Origin: Tigriopus japonicus
Taxonomy: Eukaryota > Arthropoda > Copepoda > Harpacticoida > Harpacticidae
DNA: 64,000 bases
Assembly (NCBI GenBank): GCA_010645155.1
Contig: CM021313.1
Span: forward strand, 3,401,466 to 3,465,465
Direction: 5' to 3'
Shown here: positions 25,683 through 36,956 of the stretch, piece after piece
Position numbering within the stretch: the first letter of the stretch is position 1
Layout: every line of letters begins with the position of its first letter
Notes under the pieces: generated by a model
What the model was told of the DNA's origin: nothing
What the model saw: the letters and a program-made list of their open reading frames with translations, nothing else
Databases searched by the model: none
Made by a program: the position numbers and the translations under genes

Positions 25683-26454
25683 GTCATGAGTCTCGCGCCA
25701 AACCAGTTCTAGTGAGTCACAAGGATCAACAAAAACATTGATCCATGAAGAGCAGTCCGAGAATGTGTCAACAAGCACTGCATCGACTTTGCGCGATCTT
25801 TTCGAGAAAACCCTTAATTCAGACGAGGCCCTAGAGGCCCAAATCTATCGGTCAATCAAGCCGAAGAAAAAGTCATAAAAGAAGACGAATTCCACTAGAT
25901 TGGTGCCTATGAATTACCACCTCAAGGCCTTGACCTGGTAGATGAACTACCGTTTATTGACGCTGAGGAGGAATCTGCCGGAATGAAGAAAGATTCAGGT
26001 TACGGCAGTCAGGGCCAACTTAAGGATGTTCAGATGGTATAAAAATCATAAAAAAAAGGGATAGAAATGCACGAACGTCTAAACCGGTTTCTTTCAGGTT
26101 AGGCAGGATCAGTCAGCTGATGTGCAGAGGTAGGCCAAAAACAGAAATCAAGGATTTTAGAAAGCGACGAACTGGGAGAGGACGAGGCTCTTGAAATCAA
26201 GAGAAAATTGTCCAATCAGCGAGCATGGAACATTAACCATGATTATGCTTCATACCCACGGAGAGAAGAATCTTAAGGGAATAAATTGGTAAAACATAGA
26301 AGTAAATATTTCTGACTAAACTTTATTCATTATCCAAATCCAGCACAACCAGTGTGAGCTTTTTGGTAACAGCAATAATGGATCAGTGACCTGAGCAGAT
26401 CGTAGTTTTTGAAGATATGCGCAAAGAAACAAGGAAGTAATACTTCATTAAAAC
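25683..26454 (+). pseudogene. Duplicated 3' end of the adenylate cyclase
   Basis: This matches 23843-24618: the end of exon 24, the intron, exon 25 and about 180 bases of 3' flank. The intron is retained, so it is a DNA-level copy and not a retrocopy. It is broken: one base is lost near 25837 (GAGGCCCAAATC against GAGGCCCCTAATC) and a TAG appears near 25896 (TTCCACTAGATTGG against TTCCATGAGATTGG). The left junction follows CCCTA and has GTCATGAG where the parent has GTCACGAG. It lies just beyond the 3' end of the minus-strand dioxygenase gene. Confidence 0.9.
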
Positions 26455-26469
26455 GAAATTTCTTAGCAA

Positions 26470-29400
26470 TCAAATTTCTTTCCGCAACGGAAATGGATGG
26501 TCTAAAGCTAAGAGTTGTCTCAAATCTGACGATGCATCTTCCAACATACTGGGTTGCAAACGAATGTCTTCAAAGGGTCTGAAAAGTGAAAATAAGTAGT
26601 CGGTAAAATTGGATTTTCTCAGAATGGCGATAAAAGATGTTGAAAAATATCCAGTCAAGAGCTAGAACAAGGAAACAAAATAATATTTTTTGAAGAAATA
26701 TCGGCATTACTTTTATCTAAACGGGGACTAACTTTATAAATTTGAAAAGTCTCACTGTCTAAGTCTAAGAAGAATTATACTCAAAATTTGACGTTTGTTA
26801 GCAATTTGATGGAGTGATTTGGCTTCTTTGCAACCTACCCGACGACATTTGACTCATAACCAGATATAAGAGCAAATGGGTACAAATCTGAAAAAAAATG
26901 TCAGCTCATCCACCCTGATCAGCGCCTCTTGTGGTCAAATTGAAACATAATTGTCAACTAGTGAAGTAAGCATTAATGCCACCCTTTTGCAAAAGTTCAG
27001 GATTTTTTTCTTCATGTATTCATTTCTTTGTAGAGGCATCTTTTTATCGAAATCGCATATTATGGAGAATTTTTTCCTTGAAGAAGATGCATGATGTTTT
27101 CCCAAGAAGTGGCATTACAACTAACCATCTGGCAACTATGTTTTAATTTGACCACAAGAGGCGCTGATCGGGGCTTATAAATTGACATTTTTTGAAGGGT
27201 TCGAGTAGACACAAGGGGGACACACGACCTCCCGTACCTACTCCAAGCTTCATGGTAAAAATGAGATCATCAAAATCAGGAATGAAACGGCGTCTGACTT
27301 ATCAAAAGTGTTTCATTTTTGCTGAAATTACCCACGGAGGTGATTACGGAGATCTATGAGTGAACTTGAAACTTACTTGATGTAAACGGGAATCATTTGT
27401 TGAAGGATGCCTGCCCTGGCATATTTGCTTTTGTTTGGCATGGCGCAGTGTTGAAGTGAGCCAGCAAATACAACCACATCCCCTGGAGATCCCTCGGCTT
27501 GAATGGCATTGGCAAAAAATTCCTCTTCGTCATATGGATAGGATGGGTTGAGCTGTGAGTGGGGTCGAATTGCAGTACCTCCATTCTTGGCATTAAACTC
27601 TGTCAGCATAATTACAAATTGGAGACCCTGAAAATATGACCTTAATCTATGATTCTTTGATCCTGGAAATATCATGTAAAGTTGTGAACTTACCAATTGA
27701 GTAGGGAACTGAAAATCTCCTTGTTGACTGGGAAAGAAGTGTTTGTAATACGGATAGTCAAGGTGTGGTTTTTGTCCAAGCATGCCTAAACAAAATCATT
27801 TTAGTTCAGTCTTTATGGATTCTACATATCCAATACTTAGTTTTACCAACCTGGAAGAACCGTGTTTGAAGACAAGGAAGATATTTGTGCATGTTCTCCA
27901 AGGAGAACTCTTGAGAGTTGCAAGATTGCGGGATGCTGAACAATTTTGGAGAAGATGCGACCTTTGTTCAACAGATCCTAAGGTTAAACACATCCATTAG
28001 CAGAGATAGACAAGAGATGAAACTTGCCCTGAAAGTGCCTACTTCAGTGCACTTTCGCTTGTTTTTAAAGAGGACGACATCATTGAATCTACTTTCTTGA
28101 ACCTTATCTCCAATGATTACTTACCCAGGTCATGCCCTCATAATTGTTGTGGCGCTCTTCAGTCAGTTCTAATGTCGTTGAAGCCTGACTCTTGTAGGGG
28201 TTCATGTAAAACAAAACCTATAATTTAAACAATGGTTCAGCTCGGTGTTGGTGAGAATGATCTGGATCATTCCAGATCGATATGAGCTAGTTTGAAATTT
28301 GTGAAAAGAACTGGAACAATTACGTCATGATAAAGGTATATGATAGTTAGTGCATCAGGTGCGTAAGTCCTTTTCCATAAGGTGCCTTCAAGGTTGAATA
28401 TAATTGGGACAGGTTTAAAAAAACTTGAAAGGAATGACGATGCAATTAAAATGAACAAAAAGCCATTCCAAAGTAAGTTGTTTTTTGTTTTACTTTCCTG
28501 CTCAAACATATTTGTCCCTAATTGAAAGTATTGGCCTTTCATTATGAATGTTGTGCTAATTGATGGCTTAATTTTTACTGTCTCTAGCAAAGTGTCACTT
28601 TGTTTTTAAAAATCCTAGAATCATTTATAAGAAAATAAAGGATATCCTTGAAATGAATCCGTCTCACAAAAAAAGACTTGTCCTGGAGGCATTTAGCATT
28701 AGAGGTGAAAATTCAAAAATCAAATCAAAAGATCCAAAATAATCCAATCGAATTTATTTTGGATCTTTTTTTCCATTTGTCTGAAGCTCACTCATTTAAC
28801 CTTCAACAAATGGTTTCACTCCTTTTGACTTCATTAAGTTGTGTAAGTAAATTCTCAAGATTGAAAATTCAAAGACCATGATATTGATGTGTAGAACAAT
28901 AAATTAGATGCAAATACGTTAGTTGGTCTGAAACTCCACGAGGTTCATCAAAATAGTCTTCTCGAAGAAAAATTGAGCACTTACGAGTTAAGTTAGGATT
29001 GTAAAGTAAACATTATGGAACACATTTCTTGTTGCCTAACCATGATAACGATTAGCGATAACCATTTCCTAGCTTATTTTGCTACTCTGATTGACTTTGT
29101 ATAACGGCTGCTATAATGTTTTTCGCAACAATTGTATTGATGAAAGAATTTGATTTAGTGTTTTGATTGGGCTTTTTGAGCGCACCATGTTTGAAAATCA
29201 AATGAAGCCGGCGCTTCATTTCGCATTTTTTTCGCAATGTCCATTGCATATTACAACAATAAGCAAAACAGAATAATGGAAGCCATAGTGGCCACGCAGA
29301 CTAGCGCGGTCAAGAAAGTGGCGAGTATCAGTGCTTCCCCAGACAGGATAAGTTCGAATCCTGTAGGGGGTCGGAATGAAGATGTCGGGAGAAGTCCTTT

Positions 29401-31381
29401 TTTTGGGGAAGGCATTTCAAACATGTGGCTGGATCTATTGCACTTTCAAGTCCAGATAAAGTGTTACAATGCTAACCCTGTACAAGTTGATTATTCAACC
29501 ACATCTTGAATATGCTTCCCCCATTTGGGCTCCAATAAGTTCGGCAGGTTTGCAAAAGGTCGAGCAGGTCCAAAGATGTTTCACTAGGAACACCACAGGA
29601 ATGAGAGAGCTCTCATTTTGGGAGAGGCTCCAGAAGTTAGGGCTGTACAGAATACAGAGAAGGTATGAAAGGTATCTGATACTGTGTTTTCAAGAGTGTT
29701 CATGGGCGCTGTCCTAACCCAAGCTTTGAGATCAGTTGTAGCTATTGTAGAGGTTTTACGTGCGTTCTGAGAGCACCTCCAAATCCATGGGAATCGGGGC
29801 TAGTTCGAACAATGAAGTCCTCCTCTCTTCTTAATCAGGCTCCTTCATTGTTCAATTTGTTACCCATTAGTCTTCGTCGGGAATATGTAAGAGCTGATCT
29901 TCTAACACAGGGGTGTGCAAACTTATCTAACAGTGGGCCAAATTGGCCGGACCGTTGGCGCTCGCGGGCCACACTATCCAAAACGGCAAATAATTTCTAG
30001 TATAACATTCGACAATCTACCTACCCTACATAAACATAATCAATCTTATGTATTTTATAATACTCTCGCGGGCCACGCGAAATCAGCTCGCGGGCCAGGG
30101 TTTGCACACCCGTGATTTATCTAACAACACTTAAGCATAGATGAATTAATTTAAGATATCTCAATTTAGACGGCGCCCAAAACCACCATCTGGAAGGGAT
30201 TACCTAGAGTTATTCTTGAAAGTAGTGCTTCATGATGAACCTCATAGAGTGCATTGCATGGTGTGTAAAGCAAATATCCTTCATGAAGTATGCGTCTCAG
30301 AGTCAATCCAGAAAATACAGCCTGAGTCATTTAGAGGCCACAGATCAAACTACTGTCGCCATAATCTCCCTGTTTAGCTAGAACTGAGTAGTCTGGGGCT
30401 TGATCTGTGGTTTAAGGCAGGATTGGACAAATTTTTAAATACTATTCCTGACCAACCCACAATTCAAGGGTTGTACAGATCTGCCAACAGTAACTCATTG
30501 GTAGATCAAATTTCATATAAACTGTAATTTTATAAACTATAATAATCATTAACTTTCTTTACAGGGAATCCCATTCCTTGTAGCGGTATTAAAAAATCCG
30601 CCCCCCCCCCGAAAAAAAAAGTTGGAGAGAATTAGAACACTGAAGTTTTTCTAAGAACTTACCCTATCTCTAGCCAACTGCACGTCCGCTGCTGAAAAAG
30701 CTTGTTTGATCATGTAATACCCGGGACCATCCGTAATATTGTGAATGGCTTGTTGGAGGTCAAAACCCACCGGCGTCTGATAAACATCCATATTCACGAG
30801 ATCATCGCTAAATGCCGGTTCATCGCGTGGGATGTTCAAGAATGTTTCTAAAGTGATTTCATCGCCGATTTTTTGGCTCGAACCGCCACAATCAGTTTCC
30901 CCTCTGCATCCAGTTACCAGTATTAAAATAATAAGGCTGAAGCATAGGATTGATTCTTGTGGAGTCTGAAGAGAGCGGAAAATGACTAATCCGTTAGAGA
31001 GAATCTTTACCAAAATTAGTCATAAAAGGCCGTCAATGGAGTCCTACTGTTGCATTTATCCACCATGTAAAAAACATTTTTCCCGCTTACCAAAATATAT
31101 ATTTACTGAATAAAAGTCCATTATTGTAAGAATAATTCTTGCTAAGGGAATAATGTATCGTATTTCTTTATCCAGCCATAACAGTATCATTCTGGACGGC
31201 CGTGTTCAAATCAACAGATTCTAGCACGCTTTGAACTATCTTAAGGTGATTATATTGCGCTAAAAACCTACAATTGGTCAAAACTAACGTATCAAATTTT
31301 CAGTAACTCCATAAAATTTCTTCCAAGTTTGAAGTTTGAGGTTTGGCTTGATTCAAAACTTACCAAGTGCCATGGAGCCAT
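26470..31381 (-). CDS. Secreted phytanoyl-CoA hydroxylase-like dioxygenase A, 7 exons
   Basis: Transcribed leftward. Exons are 31364-31381, 30663-30965, 28125-28217, 27851-27977, 27694-27785, 27377-27627 and 26470-26578, all GT-AG and in phase, giving about 330 aa. Exon 1 is only 18 nt (MAPWHL). A hydrophobic signal segment follows (SILCFSLIILILVTGCRG). The double-stranded beta-helix core carries the iron triad H188, D190 (KPHLDYPYY) and H271 (LQHCAM), plus the 2-oxoglutarate arginine R282 (ARAGIL). The last His and the Arg are 11 apart, as in human PHYH (family knowledge). The family hydroxylates substrates using Fe(II), O2 and 2-oxoglutarate. A signal peptide in place of a peroxisomal targeting signal points to the secretory route; the substrate is unknown. 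It is paralogous to the gene at 36957-39942. Introns carry a MITE and LINE debris. Confidence 0.85.
26889..27199. mobile_element. MITE in the last intron of dioxygenase A
   Basis: Inverted arms include GATCAGCGCCTCTTGTGGTC (about 26918) and its complement GACCACAAGAGGCGCTGATC (about 27148). The match extends outward to AAAATGTCAGC/TTGACATTTT and inward to TTAATGCCAC/GTGGCATTAC. About 310 bp and non-coding. Confidence 0.75.
29286..29372 (+). repeat. tRNA-like SINE head
   Basis: In intron 2 of dioxygenase A, an A-box-like CTAGCGCGGTCAAGAAAGTGG is followed by a B-box inside the stem-loop ACAGGATAAGTTCGAATCCTGT. The arrangement is tRNA-like but lacks a proper acceptor stem, so a SINE fragment is more likely than a tRNA gene. 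Confidence 0.35.
29465..30570 (+). pseudogene. LINE 3' end (reverse transcriptase C-terminus), interrupted
   Basis: The sequence encodes LYKLIIQPHLEYASPIW, then WERLQKLGLYRIQRRYERY, then after interruptions FLNTIPDQPTIQGLYRSANS. These match the C-terminal part of the LINE at 56.2-56.8 kb. A hAT-like MITE (29908-30114) is inserted. A further insert of about 290 bp follows before the last block, with a small hairpin at about 30337-30412 (CCACAGATCAAAC against GCTTGATCTGTGG). Frameshifts and stops show it is dead. It lies antisense in intron 2 of dioxygenase A. Confidence 0.75.
29908..30114. mobile_element. hAT-like MITE inside the LINE
   Basis: The ends CAGGGGTGTGCAAAC and GTTTGCACACCCGTG are inverted repeats with one mismatch. 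The body carries repeated GCGGGCCA blocks, a signature of widespread hAT MITEs. The flanks TCTAACA on the left and TCTAACA a few bases beyond the right end are an imperfect target duplication. Confidence 0.75.
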
Positions 31382-34300
31382 GTTTTGGAACTGATAGTCA
31401 ATGAAGGTTTTGGACACGAATGCGATTGTCGTGAAATTATCAGGAGCACTAGGATGACAGATAGAGATGTGTCTTCGGCTTACGAACGCAATGTATCGAA
31501 GTGTACTAATATCGCATCTTTATATGTTCTCAGGGAGGAGGACCACTTGAGCCCTGGACGGACATTTGTTACTGTTGTCACGAGTTTCATAACAACAGCC
31601 AACTTTATGATGATTATTCTTCAGCAAATATTAACATTGTTTGACATCATCTTTAACCTCATAAAAGCATTGTTCATTCAATCAAACAACACAATCACCA
31701 ACAGTTAGTTACCTGCATTCAGAGCTCTTATGTTGTAGAAACAAAACTCGTTTCCTGAAATAGGGATCGACTACAAAGACGGCTATTTCAATATTCGTCC
31801 AACCCTTGAGTTGTCCATTGGCGGCAGTATCTTACAGGGAAAAAGTGTTTGAAATACTGTTTTGGACAATTGGCCAATGTACAAAGCGCACAGAGAATAA
31901 CCTTCACGACATCTCCACATGTAGAATTACGAATATTAGTTACGTGAACAACTGTTGTTTCTTTTGATAATTTTAGCATTAGTCAACCTCTCCTAGGTAC
32001 TCAAATAATAAAAAAATAGTTACTACCAATACTCAATAATCAACCATAACATAGTTTTGGAGTGATCTCTACATTAAATATTCATAAAACAATCTTCAAA
32101 CAGAACTGAATTGAAATTGTTCGAAACTGCAATTATGCACTGTCAAAATGTACTTCCATTTCACAAGAATCCCTCGTACCCTTGGCATGGAAAAATACTT
32201 TAACTTGTACTATCTATTTAGTGCGGCGTAGTTTTATGCGGAAATTTAAGTAAAAATTCATGTTCCTTGGTGGATTCTTTGTTATCTTGTGGAATGTCAT
32301 TGGTACCATGCTAATTCACACATGATTTATTTTCATGTTCAAATGGCACCCAATTTCATTCGCAAACAAAGCAAAAGAGTTCTCTTTTATTGCAACTATG
32401 GACCCCTTATGTTGGAAAGCTTTTCTCATGGAAATGAAAGAATGAAAATTTTCATAATAATGCAAGTTACTCGCCCCTTTGACTGTAACCTAATCAGATT
32501 TTGTTCTCCTTTTCAACATTCTGTAGAGGAAAATACATTAAATTCGGTGAAGAACCTCCGGGTTTTTCTTTTGTAATCAGCGTCCATCATATTTCAGTCT
32601 GAGCGGTCAATTGTTGTTGAATTGATGTTGAAAGTTGTCACAAATTACATAACACTGTCACGATTCTGTCCCCATTCACGACATCTGGTAGCAAAATGTG
32701 TAAGACCGTTAGTGTAAAGTTCGAAAAATAGTATTGACATATTAGAATGTTTGAATGGCTCTCATTCCAACCCAGAGCCTTAAAATAACCGGCCAAAAGG
32801 TCAAAATTGCAGAAGATTGCACTCAGATTTGATGTTAAAATTTCAAATTATTTATCCTAAATTTGGCTCATAACGATGCTATTGTAAATCTAAAATACTG
32901 GCTTTTAGACTTTATATTAGTCACCCTAAAGAGACCAAGGAGATGAGAGAGAAAAAGCGAACATGAGAAGTCTCCTTTTTTTCTGTACTTGCATGACTCA
33001 GAGTGACCATTTTCAGATACAGTCAAAAAGGGTGAGAATGAAGCTAATAGGACTAACCATTTTTTTTTCATTAGTGTGAGAAACTGAAGCAGTTTTGATT
33101 GATTTCAGGAAAAAATACACTCGAAGTTTGAATTAAGCGTTGCACAATGAAATGTAAAAGAAAAGCAAAAGATTCGTGAACTCTTCATAAAAGTGCAAGA
33201 ACATAGTACAAAAACTGAATGCAATAGTACTAACTGGAACTAAAATTTTGAACTTCGACGGGCTAAAAATGAACTCAAAAAATCAAATTAACTAATATGA
33301 AACTGAAATCTTGGTATGGCCCCATTGGAACTGGGATTCAACCATGGAATTATAAATTGCTCGAGGATTATCGCCCCAACCCTTTCAAAACACTATACCT
33401 TGAGTGAGATTTGGAAATTGGAGGAACTGCACTTTTTCACCAGAACACATGAGGGGACTTTTTGAAGCTACTAAATTTATCAAAAGGTTTTTTAAAATTA
33501 CTCAACAGGGCAAGAAAACATACGCCAATTGAATCTAATTTCAATCATCCCTGCCAATCGTGATGCAAGCTAAGATAAATTGTCAATTGGGGTCATCCAT
33601 CCTATTACAACATTTCAAGTTCGTAAACGACCCATTCTTGTACATTCAGTTCCACAATTTCGGTCTTCACTTCCCTCTCAAATGTACATCATTCATGGGG
33701 TGCTAACGTACTTTGGACCACTCAAGTGACGACTGAGAACTTGTGTTATGAAATCGAATTTTCTAGGTGTACGAATAAATAAGGCTCTACAAAAAGAGCA
33801 TCGACATGATTGCATAAAGTTGATCGTCTTCCCGGTACTAAAGGGCGCTGTCAAGGTTCTTGTGAGGCAACATTATGAAAGAATGAAGACACTCTTTATT
33901 ATTTTACTAATTTGTCTTGAAAATTTCGCTATCATTTGAGCATACTTTGTTAGTACCATTTTTGGTCCATTTCTATTGACAAAAAAAAGCCCTTTCTTTG
34001 TCTTTACACATTTCATTCAGCCAGCCAGAGAAAACCCGCTTACGGATGGTTAGTATAGTGCTATGAAACAACAAGACAGCCTTTCAGAACATGTTAAATC
34101 CCCAAGAAATAGCAAAAAGTTCAAAAAAGCTGGTGGAAATATAAGTTTTAAAAAAATGTTTATGGTTTGAAATGCTACGGTAGTTCAATAAATACGGTAT
34201 AAATATAAAACAATCACATTAACTATTTTCCTTCCATTTGAAGACTTCTTGAATAATGGAATGCATGAATAAATAAATGTAAAATCAAAGTTTTTCTCAC

Positions 34301-36956
34301 ATATTCAATCATTTGAATGCTTTAAAGGGCTGGGCAAGAAAAAGCGACAAAAACTAGTCAGTCATCTCACGGTACCGAAAAAATTCATTCTAAGTTTCTA
34401 TGGAAATTCCCATACACTATGAGTGCAAAATTCAGGCAAATAAGATTTTATGCTCAAAAACATGTTTATTTGCTATTTGCTAGCTTTTACAGTTTTTTTT
34501 ACAATTTTTCATTTTATTTACCATTTTTAGGCAAATAAGTGTAAAATTTGTCGGTTTTAGGGCAATTAAATGCAAAATTTGTCGGTTTTTGGTCAAATCA
34601 ATGCAAAAATTGTCTTTTGAATGAGAAATATGAAAAAATATTTTTTTTCCCAAAATGTTTTTTTGAAGGGATGTATTGCTTTTTCAGTGGAATAGAAGTA
34701 ATTTCTCTTAAATCTTCATACACGTGCATTCCACTTTATTTTTGGTGATTCACGTGCATTCCACTTTATTTTTGGTGATTCACGTGCATTCCACTTTATT
34801 TTTGGTGATTCACGTGCATTCCACTTTATTTTTGGTGATTCACGTGCATTCCACTTTATTTTTGGTGATATATAATGCGAATTTCCAAATTTAGTCGCCA
34901 GTTTTGCTACATTTTGATAAATTTTCGTGTCTATTTGCGTTCTTATTTGCCATTTCTTGTTTTAAATGCCATTTTATTCGCCATTTTGGACGCATTTATT
35001 TGCCATTTTTGGGCCTAAAAAAAGGGCATGTTTTATTTGCCAGAAATCTGCACCCCTTCCTATGAGATATGTTTTAGACTCAGGAAACCAAGTGGAGTAA
35101 CTATGATCTACTGAGTTTTTCATAGTCAGGTCTAGATTAGAAGTTATATTCTTTAAAACTTATTAAATAAACTAGTTTTCAAAAATCTCGTCAGTACATT
35201 TTTTGAGCAGATTTAGAGACCCTTTGAATAGCAATTGCTTGGGAATATATTGCTCAGCTGCTGTGTTATTTGAATCTACAACACCACGTCTCCTCCCCTT
35301 TTTTCAAATTGAGACAGAAATGTGGCCAAATTTGACATTTTTATTTCTAAAGCGTCACAGTTTTTGGCCAAAAAGTAGCAACTTTTCAGTAACTTGTATA
35401 CGTAACAGTGACATTAATTAAATGCAACTTTAGGGTTAAAGAAATTACAAATCAGTCAAGATATGACTTCGAAAAAACAGTAAATCAGAATTGTTCCTTA
35501 TGGTTTCCTGGCTAAAAAACATACTTCAAAATGTTTGGGAATTTCAATGCAAGCATGACAAGATTTTCAAGTACTCTTGTCACTTTGAATTATCTCTGAA
35601 ATTTCAAACTGACCAAAAAGCGAACGCTTATAATTGGCTTTCTTCTATAAATCGGCGTCTTGACCGTCCTCCTTTACTATAGAAACTCTTTTATTCTGAC
35701 TGTTTAATTTGTGCCTCAAACCCATTTCATTTGTACTTAGTTGTCGTGACAAATGAAAGAAAAGTGCAAAAAGTTCAAAGAAAATTAGGGAAAATCAAAA
35801 GGTAAAAAAGCTTGACCCACAAACTTTCTGCTTGCTAATATTAAATTATATTGGTTCGAAAATTGAGGTTAAAGTTTAAGATCAATAAAGTCTCCAATTG
35901 GCATGACTAAGCTAATAAGTACAAAGGCTTGTTTTCTTAGCATCACAGATCAAAATGTGTAAAATCCAAACCAGATTTCGAGACCCTGTGAACAGACATT
36001 GCTATCAACATACGTTTTACCCGGTCTCTCCAATTCATCGGAGAACATTATTGTCATTTCTGATAAGCCATATCCCGGTTCAGATAAACATTGACTGAAA
36101 AAAAACCTCCCAGGATCACTGTTCAGTAAAATCAGGAAGACGACAGATTACCATACCCTCTTAAGTGTCAAATTGGTTTCCCATATCTGGGCTTTGTGGA
36201 GTCGAAACTTGACCGAGAAAAGCTGAATTAAACCAGAAGAAGAAGAAAAAAACGATGGGATATTACGATATCTAGGGGTCTCCAGACAAAAGGGCTACTC
36301 GTTAAAAGTATAATTTCTAGATGTATGCTCTAAGAGAAAAATGTACGGTTATCTCATTTCGAGCAGATGGTATTTTAACGTACTTGTCATATTTTGTTAT
36401 TGCAGCTCTTCTTCCTTAAGAAGCTTATTCAGTTGCATCCCTAAATCGGTTATCTAGCCATGCATGACAAAGTTATGTCAAAAGCAATATACTTATTGAT
36501 GTGGTACTTGATAAGAAACCGTTTATATTTTTCTTTAGTACTACAATAAAGTTTAGATTTTAATGTGAATGAATTCAAAGTGTCATGGTCTTCAAGATCT
36601 ATACTCCTGTTATGAGAGGAAAGTATCAACATTTGCAACTCTGCTAAATTCAGCAAAGGGAAAAAAGATTGGAGCCTCAGATTTGGAAACTCAAATGGAT
36701 TGGGTTTGTGTTCATATTCTAACAAAAAAATGCTGATGCATAGTACCAAGATTCTGTTTGAACTTATTCCTTTCCTCTCAAACTACTCAACTCATTTTTT
36801 TTCCTTTTGCGTGAAATTTGTGATGCCTACAATAACTAACTTTTTTCCATCAGAAGTTTTCTCTTGTAGCAAAAAGGAGCATTTGATGTTTCGCTAAGTT
36901 TCCGTCCTCTATTCATGAAGATCCTTTCTCAACCTTTATCAAGACCCTGGATATCA
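31382..36956. other. 5.6-kb region between the divergent dioxygenases
   Basis: AT-rich sequence that should hold the promoters of both dioxygenase genes. The only clear structure is a 30-bp tandem repeat at 34721-34870. Blocks rich in TTTGCCATTTT near 34430-35040 look like degenerate transposon sequence. No coding exon could be supported. Confidence 0.5.
34721..34870. repeat. 30-bp tandem repeat, five copies
   Basis: Five consecutive 30-bp units starting CACGTGCATTCCACTTTATT, identical except for the last base of the fifth. Each contains the E-box palindrome CACGTG. The identity indicates recent expansion or an assembly-sensitive minisatellite. Confidence 0.95.

Noticed and set aside
31367..31708. 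113-codon plus-strand frame upstream of dioxygenase A
   Set aside because: Overlaps the first exon of dioxygenase A on the other strand and has no domain.
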